Origin: Burkholderia stagnalis
Lineage (GTDB): Bacteria > Pseudomonadota > Gammaproteobacteria > Burkholderiales > Burkholderiaceae
Assembly (NCBI RefSeq): GCF_902830275.1
Contig: NZ_CADESW010000004.1
Coordinates: 62,001 to 126,000, forward strand
Length of the DNA: 64,000 bases
Direction: 5' to 3'
The notes under the pieces were generated by a model that worked only from the letters and a program-made list of their open reading frames with translations, had not been told where the DNA came from and did not search any database. The position numbers and the translations under genes are program-made. The stretch's first letter is position 1; every line of letters starts with the position of its first letter. Positions 8,798 to 18,024 of the stretch are shown piece by piece.

Positions 8798-9063
8798 CGT
8801 CGTCTCCGAAAGCGTGTTGTCGATGACGGCGATCATGACCGGGATCGCGCGGCCGGAATATCGATCGATGCTCAAGCTGCCTTTCCGGAATGGAAAGGCT
8901 CGCGCGCTGCGTGGCGCGCCGCGCCGGGCCGACGGTTCGCGGCGGCTTTCCGGATCGGCAAGCAGGGTCGCGCAACGAGCAAGCCGCGCGGCCGCGCGAC
9001 GCGCACAATCGTGCCCTTCCCGCGTCCGCCGGACGCAGGTCACCGACACCCACAGGCGCTGCC

Positions 9064-10044
9064 ATGTCCCTCGCTTCCCCTCCGCTGAAGATCGTCTTTC
9101 TCGATCGCGCGACGCTGTCGCCGCGCACCGTCCTGAAGCCGTTTGCGTTTCCGCATGCGCTGCGCACGTTCGAGCGCACCGCGGCGAGCGAGGTGGCCGA
9201 GCGGATTCGCGACGCGGATATCGTGATCACCAACAAGGTGCGGCTCGACGCGGCGGCGCTCGCGGGCGCGCAGCGCCTGCGGCTGGTCGCGATCGCCGCG
9301 ACCGGCACCGACAACGTCGACCTGCACGCGTGCGCGGCGCGCGGCATCGTCGTGAGCAACATCCGCGGCTACGCGGCGCGCACGGTGCCGGAGCACACGT
9401 TCGCGCTGATCTTCGCGCTGCGCCGCAGCCTGGTCGCGTATCGCGACGCGGTGCGCGCGGGCCGCTGGCTCGACAGCGGCCAGTTCTGCTTTTTCGATTT
9501 TCCGATCCGCGACCTGGCGGGGGCGACGCTCGGCATCGTCGGCGACGGCGTGCTCGGGCGCGCGGTGGCCGGCATCGCGCGCGCGCTCGACATGCGGGTG
9601 CTGTTTGCCGAGCATGGCGAGCGCGGCGATGCGGCGGCCGGCTACGTGCCGCTCGAAGCGCTGCTGCGCGACAGCGACATCCTGACGCTGCACTGCCCGC
9701 TCACGTCCGCGACCCGGCATCTGATCGATGCGGCCGCGTTCGCGCGGATGGCGCGCCGGCCGCTCGTGATCAACACCGCGCGCGGCGGGCTCGTCGACGA
9801 AGCGGCGCTCGTCGACGCGTTGCAGTCAGGGCAGATTTCGGGTGCGGGGTTCGACGTCGTCACCGAGGAACCGCTGCCGGCCGCGCATCCGTTCCAGGCG
9901 ATCCTGTCGCATCCGGGGTTCATCCTCACGCCGCATGTCGCATGGGCGAGCGACGAGGCCATGCAGGCGCTCGCGGATCAACTGGTGGAGAACGTGACCG
10001 CGTTTCAGGGCGGTGCGCCGCGCAACGTCGTGACGGCCGAGTGA
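9064..10044 (+). CDS. D-isomer-specific 2-hydroxyacid dehydrogenase (glycerate/hydroxypyruvate reductase-like)
   Basis: 326 residues. The Rossmann motif reads LGIVGDGVLGRAVAG (Gly-x-Gly-x-x-Gly) near residues 155-170. Family catalytic residues are visible: Arg in LVINTARGGLVDE, Glu in DVVTEEPL and His in LTPHVAWAS. The N-terminal half holds ATGTDNVDLHACAARGIVVSN. It reduces 2-oxoacids such as hydroxypyruvate or glyoxylate using NAD(P)H, or works in reverse. It is divergent from the CoA-transferase operon, so they may share control. The start was chosen at 9064 because upstream in-frame sequence back to 8890 lacks family similarity. Confidence 0.9.
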   Translation: MSLASPPLKIVFLDRATLSPRTVLKPFAFPHALRTFERTAASEVAERIRDADIVITNKVRLDAAALAGAQRLRLVAIAATGTDNVDLHACAARGIVVSNIRGYAARTVPEHTFALIFALRRSLVAYRDAVRAGRWLDSGQFCFFDFPIRDLAGATLGIVGDGVLGRAVAGIARALDMRVLFAEHGERGDAAAGYVPLEALLRDSDILTLHCPLTSATRHLIDAAAFARMARRPLVINTARGGLVDEAALVDALQSGQISGAGFDVVTEEPLPAAHPFQAILSHPGFILTPHVAWASDEAMQALADQLVENVTAFQGGAPRNVVTAE

Positions 10045-10145
10045 GGTGCGTGAAAACCGCCGGTCGGCGGTCAGGGGTGTTTCGCGGGGGAATCGGGGGC
10101 GGGCCAGGCGTGCGGCTGCACGCCGGCATCGATCCGTTGTCCGGC

Positions 10146-10358
10146 TCAGTACGCGGACATTTCGACGCAAGGATCGGCCGATGTCGGCGCGCAAACGACC
10201 GAATACTTCGCGCTTTCGCGCATCAGCGTTTCGCCTTGGTGCAGCGCGTCCTTGATCTCCGGATGCTGGGCGTAGGCGAGGAATGCGGAACACACGACTG
10301 CCGACATGCAGATCAGCGAAAAGGCAATTCTTTCAATGGCTTGGAAACGTTCAGGCAT
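10146..10358 (-). CDS. Small secreted or single-span membrane protein, unknown function
   Basis: 70 residues from the ATG at 10358, preceded by GAAAGG at good spacing. An N-terminal hydrophobic segment (IAFSLICMSAVVCSAFLAYA, about residues 10-29) is either a membrane anchor or a signal peptide cut after AYA. The remainder is short, polar and has two Cys. No family recognised. An upstream in-frame extension to 10475 lacks a ribosome-binding site. Confidence 0.6.
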   Translation of the reverse strand: MPERFQAIERIAFSLICMSAVVCSAFLAYAQHPEIKDALHQGETLMRESAKYSVVCAPTSADPCVEMSAY

Positions 10359-10517
10359 GATTCGACCTTTCTTCGAGGTCGACATTATATCTCGAATAAG
10401 GGTTTTCCCTGATGCCGGGGCGGTGTGCACGGGCGGCCCGATCCCGTGCACACCCGTGATGACATCAGTAGTCACTCAAACTTGACATTCAACGGAAGGG
10501 GCAAGCCCGTCGCCGCC

Positions 10518-10964
10518 TTACCGCACGGCCGACGCCGCGCTGGCCGGTGCGGCCGGCGGCCATGCCTTGCCGATCCGGTCGATCAGCGATTTCGCGGCGC
10601 CCGTCGCGAGCGCCGCGTCGACGCCCGACGTCTGCCATGCGCCGTCCGCGCCCTGCACGAACGTCAGCTCCGCGCGCGACGGCGCGTCGCCGGGGTCCGC
10701 GGCGCGCCACGTGAACACGACGTTGCACGTGTAGGTGCGCTCGCCGACCTTCCTGCAATCGCCGTCCGGCTTGACCGACACGACGTCGGCCGACACCGGC
10801 AGCGGCTGGCCGAGCAGCGCGTTGAGGCCGCCGTGGTTCTCGGCCTCGAGCGCGCGGCGCACGGCCGCGTCGACGTCGCGCGCGCCGGGGCCGTCATGGA
10901 ACAGGTTGCAGGCGGCGAGCAATGTCGTCGAAAGGCCGAGCGTCAACAGCGTGGGAAACTTCAT
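10518..10964 (-). CDS. Putative lipoprotein
   Basis: 148 residues. A lipoprotein signal is clear: MKF, a hydrophobic stretch, then the lipobox LLAAC with Cys at about residue 19. The mature part has two Cys (GDCRKVGERTYTCNVVF) that could form a disulfide, and ends in an Ala-rich tail. It lies downstream of the ABC permease, in the same direction and separated by about 180 bases. No named family is recognised; an envelope role is inferred only from the lipobox. Confidence 0.75.
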   Translation of the reverse strand: MKFPTLLTLGLSTTLLAACNLFHDGPGARDVDAAVRRALEAENHGGLNALLGQPLPVSADVVSVKPDGDCRKVGERTYTCNVVFTWRAADPGDAPSRAELTFVQGADGAWQTSGVDAALATGAAKSLIDRIGKAWPPAAPASAASAVR

Positions 10965-11141
10965 GGATATCCGTGGTTCGGTGGTGAGCGTCCGGGCGCG
11001 CGCGGCGCGCGCCACGAAGGCGCCGGCCGTGGGCCCGCATGCGACGTAGTCTGCAACGTTCGCGCCCCGTGTACGGTATCCATTTGTAACCAATTGCACG
11101 GCGGCCGGCGCATGCACGAGCGGCGTCGAATGCAACACCCC

Positions 11142-12092
11142 CTACTGCCGCTCCTGCTTCACGCGGCTCACGAGCTGCGTCGGGCTCACGAACTGCAGCG
11201 CAATCACGACCCATACGAGCGTGATGGCCATGTAGATCATCGCCATCGCGTCGATCGACTGCGGCGCACGCACGCCGGTCGAGAACACCGCATAGTAGAG
11301 CGCGACGACGAGCGTCTGCGTGCTCGGCCCGGCCGTGAAGAACGTCAGCTCGAACATCCCGATCGTGCGCACCAGCACGAGCAGCCCCGCCGCGAGCATG
11401 CCCGGCACCAGCAGCGGCAGCAGCACGTAGCGGAAATAGCGCCACGTGTTCGCGCCGAAGATGCGCGCGGCCGCCTCGAGGTTCGGGTCGATCTGCTCGA
11501 TGAACGGCGTCATCACGAGGATCACGAACGGCAGCGCCGGCACGAGGTTCGCGAGGATCACGCCGGGCAGCGTGCCCGCGAGCCCGACCTTGTACATCAC
11601 GGTCGCCATCGGGATGCCGTACGTGACGGGCGGCACCATCAGCGGCAGCAGAAACACCAGCAGCGCGAAGCGCTTGCCGGGAAACTGCACGCGCGCGAGC
11701 GCATACGCGGCCGGCACGCCCAACGCGATCGACAGCAGCACCACCGCGCCCACCACCTCGACCGTCACCCACAGCACGCTCGCGAGCTGGAAGTCCTCCC
11801 ACGCCTTCGCGTACCAGTGCAGCGTGAAGCCCTGCGGCAGCGGCGTGCCGAACCAGCGCGTCGCGACGGAGTTCACCGCGACCGTCGCGATCAGCAGCAT
11901 CACGTTCAGCAGGAACAGCGCCATCACGCCCCACACCAGCGCCTTCCACGCGCGGGCGCCCAGGGTGCCGCGCACCTTCTGCGGTTTCATCGCGTTGACG
12001 GGCCGCGTGCCGCCCTCGCGCCGCGCGTCGTGTCCGTCGTGCTCGCCGGGCTGCGCCGGCCACGTCCGCGCGGCATGATCGTCGGTCGCCAT
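11142..12092 (-). CDS. ABC transporter permease (second inner-membrane subunit)
   Basis: 316 residues, six predicted spans. The EAA loop that docks the ATPase is visible as LEAAARIFGANTWRYFRYVLLPLLVPG. Its ATG shares one base with the stop of the preceding permease (TGATG), which fixes the start at 12092 and indicates coupling. The N-terminal 35 residues are hydrophilic and Asp/His-rich (DDHAARTWPAQPGEHDGHD), an unusual cytoplasmic extension. It is the last gene of a four-gene import operon of the polyamine/iron-type ABC class. Confidence 0.88.
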   Translation of the reverse strand: MATDDHAARTWPAQPGEHDGHDARREGGTRPVNAMKPQKVRGTLGARAWKALVWGVMALFLLNVMLLIATVAVNSVATRWFGTPLPQGFTLHWYAKAWEDFQLASVLWVTVEVVGAVVLLSIALGVPAAYALARVQFPGKRFALLVFLLPLMVPPVTYGIPMATVMYKVGLAGTLPGVILANLVPALPFVILVMTPFIEQIDPNLEAAARIFGANTWRYFRYVLLPLLVPGMLAAGLLVLVRTIGMFELTFFTAGPSTQTLVVALYYAVFSTGVRAPQSIDAMAMIYMAITLVWVVIALQFVSPTQLVSRVKQERQ

Positions 12093-12964
12093 CAGCCCTT
12101 GCCTCCCGTCGCCGGCCCCGTATAGAAGAAACGGCGCGCGCCGAGCATCGACGCCACCACCACCAGCTGCACGAAGCCCATCACCATCGCGATCGCCGAC
12201 GCGAGCGAGTAGTCGTAGCTCTCGAACGCGGCCTCGGCCGCGGCGATCGAGATCACGCGCGTCGGGCCGGCCGGCGCGCCGAGCAGCACGGCCGACGGGA
12301 ACACCGAGAACGCCTGCACGAACGACAGGCACGCGGCCATCGTCAGCCCCGGCACCAGCAGCGGCAGGTAGATCTGCCGGAACTGCTGCCACGGGCTTGC
12401 GCCAAGGGTCGCCGCCGCGCGCGCGAGCGTCGGGTCGATGCCGCTGATGTACGACAGCATCAGCAGGAATGCGAACGGAAAGCCCGACACGATCAGCGAC
12501 AGCAGCACGCCCCAGTAGTTGTGCGTGAGGCGCACCTCGTCCGTGTACAGGTGCAGCCCCTGCAGCGCCTGCGGGAACCAGCCGTTCGGGCCGAAGTACG
12601 TGAGCATCCCGTCGGCGATCAGCACCGTGCCTAGCGTGACGGGGATCACCAGCAGCGTCGTCACGACCTTCTGGTAAGGCGAGCTGCGGCGCAGCGCGAA
12701 CGCGACCGGCACCGACACGCCGACGTTGATCAGCGTCGCCGGCACCGCGAGCTTCAGCGTGACGATCACGGTCGGCCACATCGCGGCGTCGGTGAAGAAC
12801 TGCAGGTAGTTCGCGAGCGCGCCGCCGCCGCCGGTCGGCTGGAACGACAGCGCGAGGCCGTATGCGAACGGATAGATGAACAGCGCGACGATGAACCCGA
12901 GCGCGGGCGTGACGAGCCAGCCCTTCGCGTCGCGCGGCGCGCCGGGCGCGGCGAGCGTGCTCAT
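12092..12964 (-). CDS. ABC transporter permease (first inner-membrane subunit)
   Basis: 290 residues with about six membrane spans. EAA loop: LARAAATLGASPWQQFRQIYLPLLVPG. Its ATG overlaps the ATPase stop by four bases (ATGA). It forms the heterodimeric channel with the permease encoded by the next gene. The architecture (separate binding protein, one ATPase and two dissimilar permeases) matches importers of polyamines, phosphonates or ferric ions. The ligand is not evident. Confidence 0.88.
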   Translation of the reverse strand: MSTLAAPGAPRDAKGWLVTPALGFIVALFIYPFAYGLALSFQPTGGGGALANYLQFFTDAAMWPTVIVTLKLAVPATLINVGVSVPVAFALRRSSPYQKVVTTLLVIPVTLGTVLIADGMLTYFGPNGWFPQALQGLHLYTDEVRLTHNYWGVLLSLIVSGFPFAFLLMLSYISGIDPTLARAAATLGASPWQQFRQIYLPLLVPGLTMAACLSFVQAFSVFPSAVLLGAPAGPTRVISIAAAEAAFESYDYSLASAIAMVMGFVQLVVVASMLGARRFFYTGPATGGKG

Positions 12965-14040
12965 GGCGTTTCCCTTGGGTAGACGAGCGTGCGCGACGGC
13001 GCGACGCGCAGCCGCAGCCGCTCGCCGTCGGCGAACTCGCCGGCCACGCGCGCCCAGATCCGGCCGAACGGCGCGGTGGCGAGGAGCAGCGAATCGCGGC
13101 CGCCGTACTCCACCGCGTCGACGGTGACGTCGAACGCGTTGTCGTCGTCGGCTGCGGCCCGCTCGAAATCGTCGGGGCGCAGCGCGACCGCGACGTCCTT
13201 GCGCTCGAAGCCGGCCATCGGCACGCCGGTGAGCCGCACGCCCGACGCGGCGAGCGCCACATGCTCGCCCGCCATCCCTTCGAGCGTGAACGGCAGCACG
13301 TTGCGATAGCCCATGAAGCGCGCGACGTGCAGGTTGCGCGGCCGCGTGTACACCTCCTTCGGCGACGCGACCTGCTGCACCACGCCCTCCTTCATCACGA
13401 CGATCCGGTCGGCCATCGACAGCGCCTCGTCCTGGTCGTGCGTCACGTAGATCGTCGCGCGTTCGAGCTGCGTGTGGATGCGGCGGATCTCCGCGCGCAT
13501 CTCGATGCGCAGCTTGGTGTCGAGGTTCGACAGCGGCTCGTCCATCAGCACGAGCGGCGGCTCGATCACGATCGCGCGCGCGATCGCGACGCGCTGCTGC
13601 TGGCCGCCCGACAGCTGGCCGGGCAGCTTGCCTTCATGACCGACGAGCTGCACGAGCTCGAGCGCCGCCTTCGCGCGCCGGCCGGTTTCCTGCCGCGACA
13701 TGCCGCGCATCTTCAGGCCGAAGCCGACGTTGTCGAGCACCGACATGTGCGGGAACAGCGCGTAGTTCTGGAATACCATCCCGAAGCCGCGGCGCTCGGG
13801 CGGCAGCACGTCGATGCGCGCGTCGTCGAGCCAGATGCCGCCGCTCGTCAGCGGCTGCAGGCCTGCGATGCAGTTGAGCGCGGTCGACTTGCCGCAGCCG
13901 GACGGGCCGAGCAGCGCGATGAACTCGCCGCGCCGGATGTCGAGATCGAGCCCGCGCAGCGCGGCAACCTGCGCGCCTTCCGCATTGGTGAAGCTGCGGG
14001 ATACCGCGTCGAGGCGCAGCTGTTCGAAAGTGTGCTTCAT
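12961..14040 (-). CDS. ABC transporter ATP-binding subunit (PotA-like)
   Basis: 359 residues. All nucleotide-binding motifs are present: Walker A GPSGCGKST (about residues 43-51), Q-loop MVFQNYALFP, signature LSGGQQQR, Walker B LVLMDEPLSNLD and the H-loop THD. A C-terminal TOBE-type regulatory domain (about residues 270-359) follows, as in polyamine and maltose ATPases. It overlaps the permease gene by ATGA. It powers the two adjacent permeases. Confidence 0.93.
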   Translation of the reverse strand: MKHTFEQLRLDAVSRSFTNAEGAQVAALRGLDLDIRRGEFIALLGPSGCGKSTALNCIAGLQPLTSGGIWLDDARIDVLPPERRGFGMVFQNYALFPHMSVLDNVGFGLKMRGMSRQETGRRAKAALELVQLVGHEGKLPGQLSGGQQQRVAIARAIVIEPPLVLMDEPLSNLDTKLRIEMRAEIRRIHTQLERATIYVTHDQDEALSMADRIVVMKEGVVQQVASPKEVYTRPRNLHVARFMGYRNVLPFTLEGMAGEHVALAASGVRLTGVPMAGFERKDVAVALRPDDFERAAADDDNAFDVTVDAVEYGGRDSLLLATAPFGRIWARVAGEFADGERLRLRVAPSRTLVYPRETP

Positions 14041-14165
14041 CACGTGTTCCTGACTGCCTCCGATGGCGCGGGCGCCGAAGCGCCCGCCTTGTCGTGTCGG
14101 ACCGGAGTCGCGCTTCGGCGCGTACGCCGGCCCCATGCCGGGCAAGCGGGATCGCGGAGCGTGCG

Positions 14166-15332
14166 TTACTTCGACTTCTGCGCGCCGATCTCGCGGTCCC
14201 ACTTCTGGAACGCGGCGACCATCGCCTGCGCGTTGAGCGGCTGCACGTGCGGGCGCTCGGCGAGCAGCTTCGCGTATTCGGGGCGGCCGAACTTTCGGAT
14301 CACGTCCTGGCTGTGCGCGGGCGCCATCTCGAGCGTCACGCCCTTCACGGCCGGGCCCGGATAGAAGTAGCCGTCGTCGTAGGTCATCGCCTGCTGCGCC
14401 GGTTCGAGCAGGAAGCTCATCAGCTTGAACAGCACGTCGAGCTTTTCCTTCGGCACGCCCTTCGGGATCACCATGTAGTGCGCGTCGTTCACCCACGTCA
14501 TGTTGTCGAACGCCTGCACCCGGAACTCGGCCGGCACGATGCCGAGCGCGCGCGGGTTCAGGTCCCAGCCGGTGACCGTCACCGTCATGTCGCGGGTGCC
14601 CTCGCCCAGTTCCTTCATCACCGCCGACGTGCCGCCCGGGTAGTACGGAACGCAGTCGTTCAGGGCCTTCAGGAACGCCCAGGTCTTGTCCCAGCCGTTG
14701 ATCGGATCCTGCGGGTTCTTGTCGCCGAGCACGTACGGCAGGCCCATCAGGAACGTGCGGCCCGGGCCGGAGTTCGCCGGGCGCGCGTAGATCAGCTTGT
14801 TCGGATGCGCCTTGCACCACGCGAGCAGCTGCTCGGGTGTCTTCGGCGGATCGCCGACCTTCGCGGGGTTGTATTCGAGGAGCGGCCCGGCCGGCATGTA
14901 CGTGACTTCGAGGCCGAAACCCTGCGCGAGGTCCTGCATCTTGCGCGGGCCCGGCGCGTATTTGTCGAGCACGCCGGGGAGCGCGCCGGCGTAGTCCGGC
15001 AGGATCTTCAGCCACAGGCTCTGCTCGATGCCGGCCGCGAGCGCGTCGGTGCCGGTCAGCACGAGGTCGATGTCGGCGCGGCCGGCGGCCTGCATCGCCT
15101 TGATCTTGCCCGGCAGCTGCGGCGCGGGCGCGTTCGTGAACGTGACGGACGACACGAGGTTCGGGTTCTTCTCGCGGAACGCCTCGATTGCCTTCTGCGT
15201 GAGCTGCAGGTTGCCCGCGACGTCGACGACGTTGATCGACACCGGCGCGGCGACGGCCGCCGCGGCGGACAGCGTGAAGCCAAGCGCCAGCGCGATGCGG
15301 CGGACACGGCGCGCGATCCTGGATGAGTTCAT
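14166..15332 (-). CDS. Periplasmic extracellular solute-binding protein of the ABC importer
   Basis: 388 residues. Basic N-terminus and hydrophobic core (ALALGFTLSAAAAVA), with a signal-peptidase site after AAA-VAA near residue 30. The mature protein has the type 2 periplasmic-binding layout (INVVDVAGNLQLTQKAIEAF at the start, DLVLTGTDALAAG, then a long second lobe). It is the first gene of the operon, separated from the ATPase by 125 bases, which usually allows higher expression of the binding protein. It lies behind two palindromic operators. The ligand is unknown; polyamine, opine or organophosphonate are possibilities. Confidence 0.88.
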   Translation of the reverse strand: MNSSRIARRVRRIALALGFTLSAAAAVAAPVSINVVDVAGNLQLTQKAIEAFREKNPNLVSSVTFTNAPAPQLPGKIKAMQAAGRADIDLVLTGTDALAAGIEQSLWLKILPDYAGALPGVLDKYAPGPRKMQDLAQGFGLEVTYMPAGPLLEYNPAKVGDPPKTPEQLLAWCKAHPNKLIYARPANSGPGRTFLMGLPYVLGDKNPQDPINGWDKTWAFLKALNDCVPYYPGGTSAVMKELGEGTRDMTVTVTGWDLNPRALGIVPAEFRVQAFDNMTWVNDAHYMVIPKGVPKEKLDVLFKLMSFLLEPAQQAMTYDDGYFYPGPAVKGVTLEMAPAHSQDVIRKFGRPEYAKLLAERPHVQPLNAQAMVAAFQKWDREIGAQKSK

Positions 15333-15389
15333 GTCTCCTCTCTTCTTGCGGTCAGGTGGATGGGACCATTCTTTCGGGAAATCATGACT

Positions 15390-15515
15390 TTGTTATACGA
15401 TGTCCGTCAACAAAAAAGCACGGCGGACAGGATGGGAGTTTCCCTGACAAAACGCCTTCTGGATCGTCGTCGTGCCGGCGCGGCCGTACTTTTGTGTTTA
15501 GACGTCAGACAACAA
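15390..15515. promoter_or_regulatory. Two related 24-bp palindromic operators upstream of the ABC importer
   Basis: Site A is 15390-15413 and site B is 15492-15515. Both begin TTGT and end CAACAA, and are centred on GATGTC (A) or GACGTC (B); 18 of 24 positions are identical. Each is itself an inverted repeat, TTGT...ACAA around the centre. They are 102 bases apart start to start. Site A contains TATAAC on the minus strand, so a bound repressor would cover promoter-like sequence of the binding-protein gene. The pattern resembles GntR/FadR-type operators; no such regulator gene is in the window. Confidence 0.6.
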
Positions 15516-15562
15516 AGAATCGAGAGATAGACCCGGTAAGCGCTGGCCGCGCGGCGCGGCGA

Positions 15563-15596
15563 TCAGCGCAGGCAGTCGATCGAGCGCCTGCGCTGA
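15563..15596 (-). terminator. Hairpin after the TonB receptor gene
   Basis: Perfect 11-bp stem TCAGCGCAGGC/GCCTGCGCTGA (15563-15573 with 15586-15596) with a 12-base loop, starting 12 bases past the receptor stop. There is no U-tract, so it may stabilise the 3' end or act as a weak terminator that separates the receptor from the ABC operon. Confidence 0.5.
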
Positions 15597-15607
15597 CGGC
15601 GGCCGTG

Positions 15608-17824
15608 TCAGAACCGCATCGTCGCGACGAGTTCCGCCGCGCGCGACGGACCGAGCAGCCACTGCTCGCCACCGTTCGACGTCGTCACCGCGTAGGTGCG
15701 ATTCGCGAGATTGCGCAGGTACAGCGCGAAATCGGTGCGCGACGTCGCCTGCCACCGCAGCGACGCATCGAACACCGTATACGACGGAATCGACACGCGA
15801 TTCGCGTCGTCGCCATACGTGGGCCCGACATAGCGCACGCCGGCGTTCGCCTGCCAGCGTTCGGCGAACGCCCAGCCGAGCCACAGGTTCGCGGTCTGCT
15901 GCGGCACGTTGGACGGCACGTTGCACGCGCGGGAATGCGCGACGCCGCCGATCGTCTGGTTGAATGCGTCGTAACGCGCGCGCAGCAGCGCGACGTTCGC
16001 GTCGACCGTCACGCCGCGCGGCAGCCGCGCCCCGCCCGTCAGCTCGACGCCGCGCGACGACTGCCGGCCGACCTGCTGGCGCAGCGCGGGATTGAACGGA
16101 TCGGTGCTCAGGAGGTTGCGCTTCGTGATGTCGTAGACGGCGAACGTCCAGTACGCGCGGCCGTCGAAGAGCGTCTGCTTGACGCCCGCTTCCCACTGCT
16201 CGCCGGTCGCCAGCCGGAAGTTCGCCTGCGACGCGGACAGCGTCACGAGCGAGCCGAGCCCTTCCGCCCCCGTCGTGTACTGCGCATAGGCGGTGAGCGT
16301 CGGCGCGATTTCATAGACGAAGCCCGTGCGCCAGCCGAGATGCGCGAAATGCTTGTCGAAGCCGGCGCCGGTTGCCGCCTGCTCGCGGTGGTACGCGATG
16401 TGGTCGTAGCGCAGCCCGCTCACCCACGCGACGCGCGGCAGCAGTTCGAGACGGTTCTCGGCAAACACGGCCGCCTGGCGCGTGCGGGTGCGGAACTGCG
16501 GCACCGTCGGGTCCGGGCTCGTGAATGCGCCGGGATCGAAGCCGTGCGCGTTCACCGTCGATTCGCCGCCGTACGGCGAATTGTTGATCCCTTCGAACGT
16601 GATCTGGTTGAACTCCGTGCCGACGACGAAGCGGTTCGCGCGGCCGAACAGCTGCCCGTCGACGCGCGCGCTCAGCCGGTCGCCCACCTGCCGCTGGTGA
16701 TGGTGGAGTTCGAGGTAGTCGCCGCGCGTGACGCGGCCGGTCGCGGCATCCAGCGCATACGCTTCCGCGTTGCGCCAGTGGCGATTGGACGTCAGGTAGT
16801 AGAACTGGTTGTCGATCGTCACGCCGGCGGCCGGCCGATAGGTGGCGGACAGCCGCGTCCACTGGTCGTAGTACGTGATCGTCGCGTCGCCGACGTTGTA
16901 GTTGACCTTGCGCAGCGTCGAATCGAGCACGCCGTTCGGGGCCGGCACGCCGAAGTACGTCGCCGGCATCTGGCGGCCGTAGTCGTAATCGAGCGTCAGC
17001 GTGAGGCGCGGGCTCACGTCGAACTTCAGCGCGCCGCCGAACGCGGTCGTGTGCGTATCGGCCCGTTCGGCGAGGCCGTTTGCGCGCGCGTCGCTCACGT
17101 AGAAGCGGTACGACAGGCGCGGGCCGAGTGCGCCCGTCGTATCGAATCCGACGCGCTTCGCGCCGTCGGCGCCGATGCCCGCTTGCAGCGTGGTCTCGCG
17201 CGTGCGCTGCGGACGCTTCGGCACGACGTTCACGACGCCGCCGATCGCCCCTTCGCCATACAGCACCGACGCCGGGCCGCGCAGCACCTCGATGCGATCG
17301 ACCGACCACGTATCGAACGGGAACGTGATCGTGCCCGCAGCCGGCAGCAGCCGGACGCCGTCGAGCAGCGTCATCACCGATTCCTGGCCGCCGAAGCCGC
17401 GCACGCTGAGCGCGGTGCCGCCGTTGCCGGGCGCGGCCGCGTTGGTGAAACCGGTCGCACGCGTGACGGCGTCGAGAACCGTGCGGTCGCCGCGCGCCTC
17501 GATCGCATCGGCCGTGACGGTTTCGACGCTGGCCGGCGTGTCGAGGCTCGCGAGACCGAGCCGCGAGCCGGTTTCGAGCGGTTGCGTGAGCGGATCAAAG
17601 GGGACGTTTCGTGCGGTGACGTTGATCGTCGGCAGCGCGTGCGGGTCGTCTCGTGCGGCGGCGGGTTCGGCAGGTTCGACGGCGAGCGCGCCGGACGCCG
17701 CCATCGCGCAGGTCAGCATCGTCGTGCATCGGCGTCGGGCTCGCGCGCTCCAGGCGGCGTTGCGCAGGTGCGGCCTCGCCTGCCGCCGTTCGCCCCGTGC
17801 CGGCGGTCGTTTCGTTTTCGTCAC
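15608..17824 (-). CDS. TonB-dependent outer-membrane receptor (siderophore type)
   Basis: 738 residues. The plug domain begins near TINVTARN and carries ALSVRGFGGQESVMTLLDGVRL and RIEVLRGPASVLYGEGAIGGVVNVV, classic receptor signatures. A beta-barrel follows, ending in the typical terminal Phe (LVATMRF). The N-terminus is unusually long and basic before the hydrophobic signal (LTCAMAASGALA); an internal Met near residue 36 (about 17719) may be the true start. It imports a chelate, probably a ferric siderophore, using ExbBD-TonB energy. It is monocistronic with a palindrome about 85 bases upstream. Confidence 0.92.
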   Translation of the reverse strand: MTKTKRPPARGERRQARPHLRNAAWSARARRRCTTMLTCAMAASGALAVEPAEPAAARDDPHALPTINVTARNVPFDPLTQPLETGSRLGLASLDTPASVETVTADAIEARGDRTVLDAVTRATGFTNAAAPGNGGTALSVRGFGGQESVMTLLDGVRLLPAAGTITFPFDTWSVDRIEVLRGPASVLYGEGAIGGVVNVVPKRPQRTRETTLQAGIGADGAKRVGFDTTGALGPRLSYRFYVSDARANGLAERADTHTTAFGGALKFDVSPRLTLTLDYDYGRQMPATYFGVPAPNGVLDSTLRKVNYNVGDATITYYDQWTRLSATYRPAAGVTIDNQFYYLTSNRHWRNAEAYALDAATGRVTRGDYLELHHHQRQVGDRLSARVDGQLFGRANRFVVGTEFNQITFEGINNSPYGGESTVNAHGFDPGAFTSPDPTVPQFRTRTRQAAVFAENRLELLPRVAWVSGLRYDHIAYHREQAATGAGFDKHFAHLGWRTGFVYEIAPTLTAYAQYTTGAEGLGSLVTLSASQANFRLATGEQWEAGVKQTLFDGRAYWTFAVYDITKRNLLSTDPFNPALRQQVGRQSSRGVELTGGARLPRGVTVDANVALLRARYDAFNQTIGGVAHSRACNVPSNVPQQTANLWLGWAFAERWQANAGVRYVGPTYGDDANRVSIPSYTVFDASLRWQATSRTDFALYLRNLANRTYAVTTSNGGEQWLLGPSRAAELVATMRF

Positions 17825-17907
17825 GTCTGGTCGATCTTCGTGTGGTTACCGTCGCGTGCCAGGGGTGCCACGAGGTCGGGGCACGCCGGGCGGCGACGCG
17901 GATCGAG

Positions 17908-17951
17908 GATGATATTTCATATCATCAGACGTTGTCAGGTGATTGTCAGGT
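17908..17951. promoter_or_regulatory. Palindrome and direct repeat upstream of the TonB receptor
   Basis: GATGATATTTCATATCATC (17908-17926) is a perfect 8-3-8 palindrome in an AT-rich patch. Next to it is a direct repeat of TTGTCAGGT (17932-17940 and 17943-17951, two bases apart), which on the minus strand supplies -35-like CTGACA hexamers. The 19-bp size matches a Fur box and the outer GAT...ATC agrees with it, but the middle does not, so Fur is only one candidate. Confidence 0.5.
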
Positions 17952-18024
17952 CTCGGGCACGCGTGATCGAGATCGACAGGTCATGGCCGGGCAACCGTTC
18001 CTACTCCAGGCCGGCGTCGGCGCA

